From Orlajensenia stereocauli (lineage in GTDB: Bacteria > Actinomycetota > Actinomycetes > Actinomycetales > Microbacteriaceae), in the NCBI RefSeq assembly GCF_039548895.1, contig NZ_JBCLVG010000001.1: a stretch of DNA of 64,000 nt; one strand, written 5' to 3'. Below are positions 34,176 through 43,093 of this stretch, in pieces. Both the position numbers and the translations under genes were made by a program. The stretch's first letter is position 1. Each line of letters starts with the position of its first letter. The notes below the pieces were generated by a model that saw nothing but the letters and a program-made list of their open reading frames with translations, did not search any database and was not told the DNA's origin.

Positions 34176-35303
34176 TCAGTCGCGGAAGCAGGCCGCGGCG
34201 GCCCGAGCCTGGTAGCTCGCGTCGTCGAGGTCGTCTCCGACGGCCGTCACGTGGCCGACCTTGCGGCCGGGGCGTGGGGCCTTGCCGTAGTTGTGCACCT
34301 TGACCGACGGATGCCGGGACATCACGGTCGCGTACCGGTCGGCGAGCGAGCCCGCCGCCGGTCCCCCGAGGATGTTCACCATGACGGACCACTCCTCGTG
34401 GGTCGCCGTCGATCCGAGCGGAAGGTCGAGCACGGCGCGCAGGTGCTGCTCGAACTGGCCCGTCGTCGAACCGTCCATCGACCAGTGGCCGCTGTTGTGC
34501 GGGCGCATCGCGAGCTCGTTCACGAGCAGCCGTCCATCGGTGGTCTGGAAGAGCTCGACGGCGAGAGCTCCCGTGACGCCGATGCCCTCGGCGACGGTGA
34601 CGGCGATCTGCCTGGCCAGGTCGGCCAGGCGACCGGACGAGTGCGGCGCAGGCGCGATGACCTCGCTGCACACACCATCCGTCTGGACGGTCTCGACCAA
34701 CGGCCACGCCACGATCTCGCCCGACGGGCGACGTGCGACCTGTTGGGCGAGTTCCCGGCTGAAGTCCACGAGTTCCTCGACCAGCAGTGCGTCGCCGCCC
34801 TCGCCGCCCAGCTCGGCGAACCAGTCGTCTGCCTCGTGCGGCGCCCGCACCACGCGAACACCTTTGCCGTCGTACCCGCCGCGCGGCGTCTTGACGACAG
34901 CGTGTCCACCGTGGTCGGCCAGGAAGGCCGCGAGTTCCTCCGAGTTCTCGACTCGGGCCCAGTCGGGGACGGGCAGGCCGAGCTCCGCGAGCTTCTGGCG
35001 CATGAGCAGCTTGTCCTGGGCGTAGAGCAGGGCGTCGGGGCCGGGGTGCACGGCGACGCCGCGTTCGACGAGCTCCCGCAGGATCTCCTGCGGGACGTGC
35101 TCGTGGTCGAAGGTGAGCACGTCGACGGTGTCGGCGAAGGCCAGCACGGCATCGCGGTCGCGGTAGTCCCCGACGCCGACGGCGGCGAGTCCGGCCGACA
35201 TCCCATCGGCCTCGGCGAGCACGCGCAGCTCGATGCCGAGCTCCACTGCAGCAGGAATCATCATGCGGGCGAGCTGCCCCGCACCGATCACACCAACGAT
35301 CAT
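34176..35303 (-). CDS. purK: 5-(carboxyamino)imidazole ribonucleotide synthase
   Basis: 375 residues, ATP-grasp enzyme that carboxylates AIR with bicarbonate and ATP. The N-terminus is MIVGVIGAGQLARMMIPAA. The ATP loop is KTPRGGYDGKG, with VEELVDFSRELA and the metal-site segment NELAMRPHNSGHWSMDGS. The ATG at 35303 is chosen because GGAGAG lies 8 bp upstream; a GTG two codons earlier is too close to it. It heads the run purK, GT-C protein, purE, LCP and is divergent from the GtrA gene. Confidence 0.96.
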   Translation of the reverse strand: MIVGVIGAGQLARMMIPAAVELGIELRVLAEADGMSAGLAAVGVGDYRDRDAVLAFADTVDVLTFDHEHVPQEILRELVERGVAVHPGPDALLYAQDKLLMRQKLAELGLPVPDWARVENSEELAAFLADHGGHAVVKTPRGGYDGKGVRVVRAPHEADDWFAELGGEGGDALLVEELVDFSRELAQQVARRPSGEIVAWPLVETVQTDGVCSEVIAPAPHSSGRLADLARQIAVTVAEGIGVTGALAVELFQTTDGRLLVNELAMRPHNSGHWSMDGSTTGQFEQHLRAVLDLPLGSTATHEEWSVMVNILGGPAAGSLADRYATVMSRHPSVKVHNYGKAPRPGRKVGHVTAVGDDLDDASYQARAAAACFRD

Positions 35304-35379
35304 CGTCACGTCTCTCCAGGCTCTCAGCTCACGGAGTACATCCGCAGCCGGCATTCAGATTGGCTTGCTGCGCGATGGT

Positions 35380-35385
35380 TAGACT
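35380..35385 (+). promoter_or_regulatory. Candidate -10 box (TAGACT) for the GtrA gene
   Basis: TAGACT in the 132-bp divergent gap between purK and the GtrA gene, 50 bp before the GtrA start. It matches the TAGNNT pattern seen at several other starts in the window. Confidence 0.35.
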
Positions 35386-35435
35386 TCCCTGCGCACGTCT
35401 ATCTTCGCCCATCCCCTTTCCTCTTGGATGCAGTC

Positions 35436-35948
35436 ATGACAACGACCACGACCGGCGGATGGCGCGTGCTCGCTGCGCAGCTGGGCCGCTTCGGCGCCGT
35501 TGGGGCCGTCGGGTTCCTCGTGGATGTCGGCGTGTTCAACCTGCTGCGTGCCACGGTGCTCTCCCCGGAGGAGGTGCACACGGGACCTCTCATCGCGAAG
35601 GTCATCTCCACGGTGCTGGCCATATTCGTGAACTGGATGGGCAACCGTTACTGGACCTTCGCCGATCGGCGTTCGACGAGTACGGCTCGTGAGGGTGTCG
35701 AGTTCTTCGTGGTCAGCATCATCGGCATGGTCATCGGCCTCGCGTGCCTCTGGCTCTCGCACTACGTACTCGGTTTCACGTCGGTGCTCGCCGACAACAT
35801 CTCCTCGAACGTCGTCGGCCTCGCCCTCGGCGCCGCGTTCCGCTTCGTCGCCTATCGCCTCTGGGTGTTCGCACCCCACCGCACGTCGCCCACGGCCGCC
35901 TCGCTGCTACCGGCCGCCCCAGACGACGGACTGGTCGGGGAGCGCTGA
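35436..35948 (+). CDS. GtrA family membrane protein
   Basis: 170 residues with four membrane helices: FGAVGAVGFLVDVGVFNLL, a second around LIAKVISTVLAIFVNWMGNRYWTF (including the family block N-W-x-x-N-R-x-W-x-F), then VSIIGMVIGLACLWL and NVVGLALGAAFRFVAYRLWVF. GtrA proteins are thought to flip polyprenyl-linked sugars. M. tuberculosis has a GtrA protein at the same place next to purK, where it works with wall-polysaccharide enzymes. Its last 42 bp overlap, in antisense, the end of the PH-domain gene. Confidence 0.9.
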   Translation: MTTTTTGGWRVLAAQLGRFGAVGAVGFLVDVGVFNLLRATVLSPEEVHTGPLIAKVISTVLAIFVNWMGNRYWTFADRRSTSTAREGVEFFVVSIIGMVIGLACLWLSHYVLGFTSVLADNISSNVVGLALGAAFRFVAYRLWVFAPHRTSPTAASLLPAAPDDGLVGER

Positions 35949-36476
35949 CGGCTCCTCCTGCCAGCGCATGCGGGTTCCGCTGCCGTGGGCGGTGTCGGTC
36001 AGATCGTGAAGGGAGCGCTGGACCAGCGCTGCTCCCGGCACGTCCCGCAGCACCACGGGACGATCCGCGCCGGTGTTGATCAGTACGTCGCCGCTGCGGA
36101 AGGCGCTCTGCAGCCACGAGGTGCGCACGCTCACGTCATAGATGCGCGAGTACAGCACCTCCTGGCGCACGCGCACGAAGAAGCCGCTCCGCACGATGAC
36201 CCGACGCGACGTCACTGTCGTGCGCTGGCCGAGCCACCAGAGCACCGGGAACAGCCAGCCGAACAGGATGACGACGGCGAGCGCACCCCACGCTGCGATC
36301 TGAGCCCAGGTCTCAGTCAGCCGGGGCAGGCCGTAGCCGGCCACCCCGCAGGCGACGATGAGGAGCAGCGACGGCCAGAACAGAGCCCGCGAGTGCCTGC
36401 GCAGGCGCGCGACAATACGCTCGGCCGGGACGGTGGGGCCCGTCGTTCCGGTCGGCGGTTCGCCTGCGATGCTCAT
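35907..36476 (-). CDS. PH-domain (YdbT/bPH2-like) membrane protein
   Basis: 189 residues. Two close membrane helices (ALFWPSLLLIVACGVAGYGL and AWGALAVVILFGWLFPVLWWL) are followed by a bacterial PH domain: TTVTSRRVIVRSGFFVRVRQEVLYSRIYDVSVRTSWLQ is split over two strands with the usual R-R-V-I-x-R-x-G start, then FRSGDVLINTGAD. It corresponds in position to the Rv3278c-type protein of mycobacteria. Function is unknown; membrane-surface binding is likely. It overlaps the convergent GtrA gene by 42 bp. Confidence 0.87.
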   Translation of the reverse strand: MSIAGEPPTGTTGPTVPAERIVARLRRHSRALFWPSLLLIVACGVAGYGLPRLTETWAQIAAWGALAVVILFGWLFPVLWWLGQRTTVTSRRVIVRSGFFVRVRQEVLYSRIYDVSVRTSWLQSAFRSGDVLINTGADRPVVLRDVPGAALVQRSLHDLTDTAHGSGTRMRWQEEPSALPDQSVVWGGR

Positions 36477-36543
36477 AGGTCATTGATACCCCAGAGCCGC
36501 GCCCGTTCCCGGCGCGACAGACGCGGGTCACCGGATTCGATGG

Positions 36544-37410
36544 TCAGTAGCGCAGGTGCGTCACGTCACCGGCGGAGACGGCCCGGCTCTCGCCGGACTC
36601 GCGGTCATCGACCACCAGGCGTCCGTCGGCATCGATCGCGGCGGCCGTTCCGATGAGGACGTCACCACCCGGGAGCTCCACCCGCACCTCGCGGCCGAGG
36701 GTCCCGCAGAGTCCTGTGACCTCGGCGTGGAGCCCGCTGACGTCGGGGTCGCCGCCGGCGGCGAGCAGAGCCCTGTACAGCTCAGTGAATGCCTCGAGGT
36801 AGAGCGCCAGCACCTCGTCGGGGTCTGGGGCGACGCCGGTGACGAGCAGGATCGAGGTCGAGGTGAGCGTCGGCAGGTCGTGCTCGTCGAGGGCGAGGTT
36901 GAGGCCGGCACCGATCACGACGCCGCCCGGGTTCTCCCCTGGTGCCGGCGGAAGCAGTTCGGCCAGGATGCCGCTCACCTTGTAGCCGTCGACCAGAACG
37001 TCGTTGGGCCACTTGAGGGAGACGTCGATCGAGCCCGGCGCTCCGTCGTCGTCGGGAGTCTGCGCGAGCCTCTCGGCATGATCGCTCACGCTGGCGCGCA
37101 CGGCGCGCGTCATGGCTGCGCCAGTGAGCAGCGGCAGCCACCCGAGCCTGCCGGCCGGAAGCGCGGATCCGTCGGCGAGGCGGGGCCTCACGAGCAGGGA
37201 GATGGCGAGGGACCGACCGGCCGGAGCCGTCCACGTCCGTCCGAGACGACCGCGTCCGCTGGTCTGGCTGCCCGTCACCAGAACAGACAGGTCCGGCCAC
37301 GCCGAGGCATCCGGGCCCACGGCCCTGTCGACCAGCTCATCGTTCGTGGAACCGGCCTCGTCGAGGTACTCGAACCTGGCGGCCAGCGCCGTGCTCCGCG
37401 GAAATTCCAT
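36544..37410 (-). CDS. birA: Biotin--[acetyl-CoA carboxylase] ligase
   Basis: 288 residues. The biotinyl-AMP loop is GRGRLGRTWTAPAG, and the catalytic KWPNDVLVDGYKVSGIL and GGVVIGAGLNL blocks follow. There is no N-terminal DNA-binding domain, so it is a monofunctional class I ligase rather than a repressor. The ATG at 37410 was picked for its AAGGGA site; a longer start at 37458 is possible but would overlap a TACTCT -10 box (37435-37440). It is divergent from accD, whose partner biotin-carrier subunit at 45238 is its substrate. Confidence 0.95.
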   Translation of the reverse strand: MEFPRSTALAARFEYLDEAGSTNDELVDRAVGPDASAWPDLSVLVTGSQTSGRGRLGRTWTAPAGRSLAISLLVRPRLADGSALPAGRLGWLPLLTGAAMTRAVRASVSDHAERLAQTPDDDGAPGSIDVSLKWPNDVLVDGYKVSGILAELLPPAPGENPGGVVIGAGLNLALDEHDLPTLTSTSILLVTGVAPDPDEVLALYLEAFTELYRALLAAGGDPDVSGLHAEVTGLCGTLGREVRVELPGGDVLIGTAAAIDADGRLVVDDRESGESRAVSAGDVTHLRY

Positions 37411-37517
37411 GACGGGCGTCCCTTCGTCGCGTTCAGAGTAGCGGTTGGTGCTCATCACGATGGTTCGGGGTCATCTTTGTAGGCATCCGTCAACGGGCGG
37501 CGGGGAGGTGCCCCGGA

Positions 37518-37523
37518 TAGGCT
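37518..37523 (+). promoter_or_regulatory. Leaderless promoter -10 box (TAGGCT) for accD-accE
   Basis: TAGGCT ends 7 nt before the GTG of the carboxylase beta gene, leaving no room for a ribosome site. The same hexamer precedes the biotin-carboxylase gene at 45238. Confidence 0.5.
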
Positions 37524-37530
37524 GAACCGC

Positions 37531-39134
<1,604 letters not shown>

Positions 39135-39135
<1 letters not shown>

Positions 39136-39386
39136 TGGGCAGGCACGCTGCAACCGATCGGCCGGACGACGCGCAGGCGCTGACCGGCATCACCTTCATC
39201 ACCCAGGGGGTGACCGACGAGGAGGCCGCGGCCGTCACCGCCGTGCTGTCGGCGATGCTGGCCGAGGAGTCGGCCGGGGCCACGACGGCTCCGTCCGCCG
39301 GTCAGAACGCCTGGCAGCGCTCTCAGCGCGCGCTGCGCCAGCCGCTCACGCCGGGCTCCGGCCAGTGGCGCGGCTTCAGCGGCTGA
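39135..39386 (+). CDS. accE: Acyl-CoA carboxylase epsilon subunit
   Basis: 83 residues, start overlapping the accD stop (TGATG). The first part, ITFITQGVTDEEAAAVTAVLSAML, is the helix that docks on the carboxylase core. The C-terminal NAWQRSQRALRQPLTPGSGQW carries the W...R-x-L-R-x-P-L...W pattern of the actinobacterial epsilon family (AccE5). It stabilises the alpha-beta complex. Small size, position and motif agree. Confidence 0.9.
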
Positions 39387-39539
39387 GCAGCCCGACAGGC
39401 GCCGCTGTACCCCTGCCGTCCAGCAGTCCTCCATCACCCGTTCTGGGGGCTGGTGCTGCCTCGCGGCGTGCACGAAGACGCTTTCACCGAGGGTCCTCAT
39501 CCGTGTCCCCCGAAATGATGACTGTTATTGATGTTGCCG
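39387..39539 (+). other. Non-coding start of the 611-bp convergent gap
   Basis: No coding potential, repeat or strong hairpin was recognised in this stretch between the accE stop and the structured region that follows. It is somewhat less GC-rich near 39515-39535. Confidence 0.4.
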
Positions 39540-39702
39540 GTGAGTCACACTAGATCTCGAAGGTAGCCCCGCAAGGGGCCACCGCCCACCGCAGGCCAGC
39601 TGTTTCAGTAGGCCGCGGTAGGGACGAGTCAGGGCGATATTCGGGTTATCGCCGCGACTCGGATACACGAAGGGGAGCGGGTCTCAGACCGGCTCCCCTT
39701 CG
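39540..39702 (+). ncRNA. Candidate structured small RNA ending in a strong hairpin
   Basis: Three hairpins follow one another. The first has stem GCCCC (39566-39570) and GGGGC (39575-39579) closed by a GCAA tetraloop and extended by GGT/ACC. The second pairs CGAGTC (39625-39630) with GACTCG (39656-39661) and, inside, GGCGATA with TATCGCC. The third is the terminator-like hairpin 39668-39702. The region does not code for protein and is not the 3' end of a visible gene needing three hairpins. It could be an sRNA or an elaborate accE 3' UTR. I found no match to 6S, SRP, RNase P or tmRNA signatures. Confidence 0.35.
39668..39702 (+). terminator. Strong terminator hairpin after accE / candidate RNA
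   Basis: An 11-bp perfect stem (CGAAGGGGAGC with GCTCCCCTTCG) encloses a second 4-bp stem GGTC/GACC with loop TCA. No U-tract follows, which is common for actinobacterial terminators. The 3' arm is copied in each unit of the tandem array that follows. Confidence 0.65.
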
Positions 39703-39714
39703 TCATACCCCCAG

Positions 39715-39970
39715 CAGACCGGCCAGGCCGGGACCCCCAGCAGACCGGCCAGGCCGGGAGCGGGATGCGCCGTCGCCAACAGGACCGGCTCCCCATCGTC
39801 ATACCCCCGACAGACCGGCCAGGCCGGGAGCCGGATGCGCCGTCACCAACAGGACCGGCTCCCCTTCGTCATACCCCCAGCAGACCGGCCAGGCCGGGAG
39901 CGGGATGCGCCGTCACCAACAGGACCGGCTCCCCATCGTCATACCCCCAGCAGACCGGCCAGGCCGGGAC
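39715..39970. repeat. 70-bp tandem repeat array (three full units plus partial units)
   Basis: The 19-mer CAGACCGGCCAGGCCGGGA recurs at 39715, 39741, 39811, 39881 and 39951. The last four are spaced exactly 70 bp, giving full units 39741-39810, 39811-39880 and 39881-39950 and partial units at both ends. Units differ at only a few bases (for example ccccat versus cccctt). Each contains the palindrome CCGGCC-A-GGCCGG and a copy of ACCGGCTCCCC(T/A)TCGTCATACCCCC, which is the 3' arm and flank of the terminator at 39668-39702. GGGAGC upstream in each unit can pair with GCTCCC. Confidence 0.9.
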
Positions 39971-39997
39971 CCCCAGCACGCCGACCAGACTGGGAGC

Positions 39998-41032
39998 TCA
40001 GCGCGGGATCTCGAGCCAGAGATCGACCTCTTCGCCGTCGTCATCGTCGTCGACAGCGACACCGGATCCGCCGTCGCCGAGGGCTGCAGTGCGCTGGTCG
40101 CCACCGCGAAGACCGACGACGGTCACCGCGACCTCATCATCCGAGACCGTCCGCACGATGATGCGATCGGCGTCGGTTCCCACGATGGCGTCTCGGAGGG
40201 TGCTCAGGGTGCGCCTGCGGTCGTCGTCGTCGAGGTCGTCGATGCCGCCCTCGTCGAGCAGGGTCACGCTCGCCCCGCGCTGCCTGGCGTCGCGCACCGC
40301 CGCGCGCACTCCGTCGTCGAGCAGCATCCGCCCGCGGATCTCGTCGCGGATGGCCGCCTCCAGCTGGCGGCACTCGAGGCGTTCGGCATCGCTCAGGTCG
40401 CCGTCGGTCTCGACGATGCGGCGCAGCATGGGGGCGGCCATCCGATCCGTCGTCGCCAGCCGCACCTGCCGCTCATGCAGGTGGGCGTCCTGGGCCGCCT
40501 GCCAGTCGGCGGCCTCCCGCTCGGCGAGGCTGTAGGAGCGCGCCTCGCGAGATGCCCTCGACAGCGCACGGGCACCGAAGTGGGCGACACCCACCCAGAC
40601 CACGCTGCCGATGACACCGATGAAGCCGAGCGCGGCCGGGCCGGCCCAGGCGAGCGTCTGGAGCACGAGGAAGCCCACGCCGGCCCAGGCGACGACCAAC
40701 CGGCCGCGCACGGCCGTGATCGTCATGAGGGTTCCGATGGCCGCGACGTACCAGGTGGCGTAGCCGTTGTCGGCCGTCGCATCGAGGGTCGAGCAGACGA
40801 GCAGCGGCATGGCGATGCTCGCGGCGAGATCGAAGGCGGCCACCCAGAGCGGCATCCGACCAGGACGGGACGGCCACAGGCTGAAGACCGTCGCGAGCAC
40901 GTACAGGCAGATCGCGATGATCGGGGCGACCGGGGAGTCCGGCACCCCGAGCGAGGTGATGGCCAAGACGACGTGGTACGCCGAGAACACGGCGGCGAGG
41001 CCGACGATGAGCCCGCGCGGAATGGTGATCAT
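39998..41032 (-). CDS. Membrane protein with degenerate histidine-kinase-like cytoplasmic part
   Basis: 344 residues, start overlapping the sensor kinase stop (ATGA). Residues 1-165 contain about five membrane helices (for example LIVGLAAVFSAYHVVLAITSL and VVAWAGVGFLVLQTLAWAG). A helical linker (ASREARSYSLAEREAADWQA) leads to a cytoplasmic region with ECRQLEAAIRDEIRGRMLLD and a mixed alpha/beta end rich in Asp. The layout copies the neighbouring kinase, but no phospho-acceptor His block and no intact N/G1 ATP-binding boxes are visible. It is probably an accessory or pseudo-kinase of the same system. Function unknown. Confidence 0.75.
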   Translation of the reverse strand: MITIPRGLIVGLAAVFSAYHVVLAITSLGVPDSPVAPIIAICLYVLATVFSLWPSRPGRMPLWVAAFDLAASIAMPLLVCSTLDATADNGYATWYVAAIGTLMTITAVRGRLVVAWAGVGFLVLQTLAWAGPAALGFIGVIGSVVWVGVAHFGARALSRASREARSYSLAEREAADWQAAQDAHLHERQVRLATTDRMAAPMLRRIVETDGDLSDAERLECRQLEAAIRDEIRGRMLLDDGVRAAVRDARQRGASVTLLDEGGIDDLDDDDRRRTLSTLRDAIVGTDADRIIVRTVSDDEVAVTVVGLRGGDQRTAALGDGGSGVAVDDDDDGEEVDLWLEIPR

Positions 41033-42351
41033 GCGCCGGCTCCGGTCGGCTCGACCGAGGCGCGATCAGGGTCGGTCCCGGCCGAGATCGCATCCGTCTC
41101 CGCATCCGCCGGCCATTGCAGGGTGACGGTGGTGCCCGCGCCGGGAGACGACTCGATGCTGGCGGTGCCGCCGACGCTCAGCATCCGCTCGATGATCGAC
41201 ACCCTGATGCCCAGGCGTTCCTGCGGAATGCCTGCGGCGTCGAAGCCCCTGCCTGTGTCGCTGACCGTGATGCGGCATCCGTCTGTCAGACCCGTGACGG
41301 TGAGCCTGCGACGCACGAGACTCGCCGCGCCGCCCGCGTGCTGCATGCTGTTCACCATCGCCTGGACCGATGCCGAGTGCAACGCCTCCGCCGCCTGGAC
41401 GGGCACCCCGCGACCGGCGACATGCGTCGCGCGGATGACGAACGGTGTCGAGAACTCCGATGCCGATGACCGGATGCGGCGGGCCAGCCGATCGAGGGGG
41501 ACGTCGCGCTCGTCGTCGACGGGCGGATCCGCTGCGACCTCGAGATGCTTGAGCGCCGTACGCGCCATGCGGGCGGCGAGAACCTTCTGCTCCGGCCTGT
41601 CTGCGTTGGCAGCCGAGAGCAGCGTGGTGAGCACGCTGTCGTGCACGATGGCATCGACCTGTACCCGCTCGACGTCGGTGGCGTGTTGGCGGACGGCCTC
41701 CGCATACTTGGCCAGCGCCCCGGCCTGAGCATCGTCGACGGCCTCTGCGGCCTGCCGCAAGGAGGTGAAGATGATCAGGGCGGCCGAGCTGAGCAGGATG
41801 GCGTAGACCGTGTCGAGGCTGGCCCGAGTGAATCCGACGTCACCGCCGGCCGGCGACACCCTGATGATGCCGTAGGCGAGCGGAGTGAGGATCGTGTAGA
41901 GGATGGCGACGGGCAGCCTGAAGGCTATGGCGGCGTTGGTCGTCGCCACTGTCACCAGGTACCAGATCCACGGCGTGTTCTCGGCGAAGTCGGCCGGGTC
42001 TCCTACGGTGAGGGGCCAGACCAGCACGGCCACCAGGTAGACGATCGCGAAGAGACCGAAGACCAGGCGGTGGGCGCGGTTCACCCACGCGGAGACCGCG
42101 ACGGCGATCAGGGAGCCGAACACAGTGGCACCGACGATGTACGACCAGGGCGCGATGAGCTCGGGCAGCTGCTGCAGCATCACCGGGACCGTCTGCACGA
42201 CGAAGACCAGGCCGAAGAAGGCCGTCGCCCGCGCGAGTGCGACGTTGATGCGGCGGGCGCTCAGCGCCGCACGTGGCTCCGACGTCGTAGGCAGAGCACT
42301 GCGCAGGCGTTCACCCCGCTCGGTCGTGCGAGGTGACGGGACCGTCGTCAT
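41029..42351 (-). CDS. Sensor histidine kinase (NarL/LuxR-partner type)
   Basis: 440 residues from an ATG overlapping the response-regulator stop. Six or more membrane helices occupy about 30-200 (for example VAVSAWVNRAHRLVFGLFAIVYLVAVLVWP around two of them). The dimerisation helix contains VDAIVHDSVLTTLLSAANAD, with His as probable phosphate site. The ATPase part shows QAMVNSMQHAGGAAS (N box) and ITVSDTGRGFDAAGIPQERLGI (G1 box), ending in GTTVTLQWP. The input signal is not evident; with no large outside loop it may sense a membrane cue. It partners the regulator at 42348. Confidence 0.88.
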   Translation of the reverse strand: MTTVPSPRTTERGERLRSALPTTSEPRAALSARRINVALARATAFFGLVFVVQTVPVMLQQLPELIAPWSYIVGATVFGSLIAVAVSAWVNRAHRLVFGLFAIVYLVAVLVWPLTVGDPADFAENTPWIWYLVTVATTNAAIAFRLPVAILYTILTPLAYGIIRVSPAGGDVGFTRASLDTVYAILLSSAALIIFTSLRQAAEAVDDAQAGALAKYAEAVRQHATDVERVQVDAIVHDSVLTTLLSAANADRPEQKVLAARMARTALKHLEVAADPPVDDERDVPLDRLARRIRSSASEFSTPFVIRATHVAGRGVPVQAAEALHSASVQAMVNSMQHAGGAASLVRRRLTVTGLTDGCRITVSDTGRGFDAAGIPQERLGIRVSIIERMLSVGGTASIESSPGAGTTVTLQWPADAETDAISAGTDPDRASVEPTGAGA

Positions 42352-43028
42352 CCAGCCGAGTCCTGTTCGAGGCCCGGCAGGATGCCGTCCTCGACGGCCC
42401 GGCGCAGCAGGTCCACCTTGGTCGGGGCAGGGCGCCCGACCTCGACGTACTTCACCCGCACGCGGTCGAGGTACTCTCTGGCCGTCGAGTGGGCGATGCC
42501 CAGCTGCATGGCGACGGTCTTGAGCGGGAGGCCGGACGCGTACAGGTGCAGCACGTCGCGTTCGCGGCGTCCCAGCTGGGCCTTGCCGAAGTCGGCGTCG
42601 GCATCGATGGCCGACGCCCACTCGAGGTTGTTGAGCACCTCGCCCCGCGCCACCGTGGCGATGGCTGCGAGCACCATGGCCGTCGGAGCCGACTTGGGGA
42701 TCACTCCGGCCGCACCGGCGGCGAGGGCCTCCCGAACGCTGGCGACGCGGTCGGCGATGGAGTGCACCAGCACGGCGGCCCCGGTCGCCTGAGCGGCCTT
42801 CACGTTGTCCGTCACGCTCGACCCGTCGCCGAGCGAGAGGTCGAGCACCACAACGTCGCATGGCCGGCCCAGCACGTTGTCGATGAGGTCCTGGGCTCGC
42901 GCCGTCGTGTAGATGACGTCGTAGCCCGCAGCCTCGCAGGCCGCCTTCAGTCCGAGGACCACCGACTCGTGGTCATCGACGATGGCCACCTGGATGGCAC
43001 CTGCCGCACCCGCATTCGACTCCGTCAC
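42348..43028 (-). CDS. LuxR-family response regulator
   Basis: 226 residues from a GTG at 43028 with GAGGGAA 7 bp upstream; an ATG five codons earlier overlaps that site. The receiver has Asp18-Asp19 (AIVDDHE), the phospho-acceptor Asp63 (VVVLDLSLGD), and VIPKSA with the conserved Lys. The C-terminal helix-turn-helix is LGRRERDVLHLYASGLPLKTV followed by AHSTAREYLDRVRVKY. It is the first gene of a three-gene operon; a TAGTCT -10 box lies at 43072-43077. Targets are unknown; autoregulation is usual for such operons. Confidence 0.92.
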   Translation of the reverse strand: MTESNAGAAGAIQVAIVDDHESVVLGLKAACEAAGYDVIYTTARAQDLIDNVLGRPCDVVVLDLSLGDGSSVTDNVKAAQATGAAVLVHSIADRVASVREALAAGAAGVIPKSAPTAMVLAAIATVARGEVLNNLEWASAIDADADFGKAQLGRRERDVLHLYASGLPLKTVAMQLGIAHSTAREYLDRVRVKYVEVGRPAPTKVDLLRRAVEDGILPGLEQDSAG

Positions 43029-43071
43029 GTGCGTTCCCTCCATTGACGCGACACCTCTGCCGCGTCATCCC

Positions 43072-43077
43072 AGACTA
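43072..43077 (-). promoter_or_regulatory. Candidate -10 box (TAGTCT) for the two-component operon
   Basis: On the minus strand TAGTCT lies 43 bp before the regulator GTG, in the short gap after the RNA methyltransferase stop. It would give the regulator operon its own promoter. Confidence 0.4.
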
Positions 43078-43093
43078 CGGCGTCGGCCCGCCG

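Noticed and set aside
39715..39970. CRISPR array
   Set aside because: The repeats are directly tandem 70-bp units without unique spacers, and no cas genes are nearby.
39387..39997. Known RNA genes (6S, SRP RNA, RNase P RNA, tmRNA) or tRNA
   Set aside because: None of their conserved cores was found; the structured region is left as an unnamed candidate.
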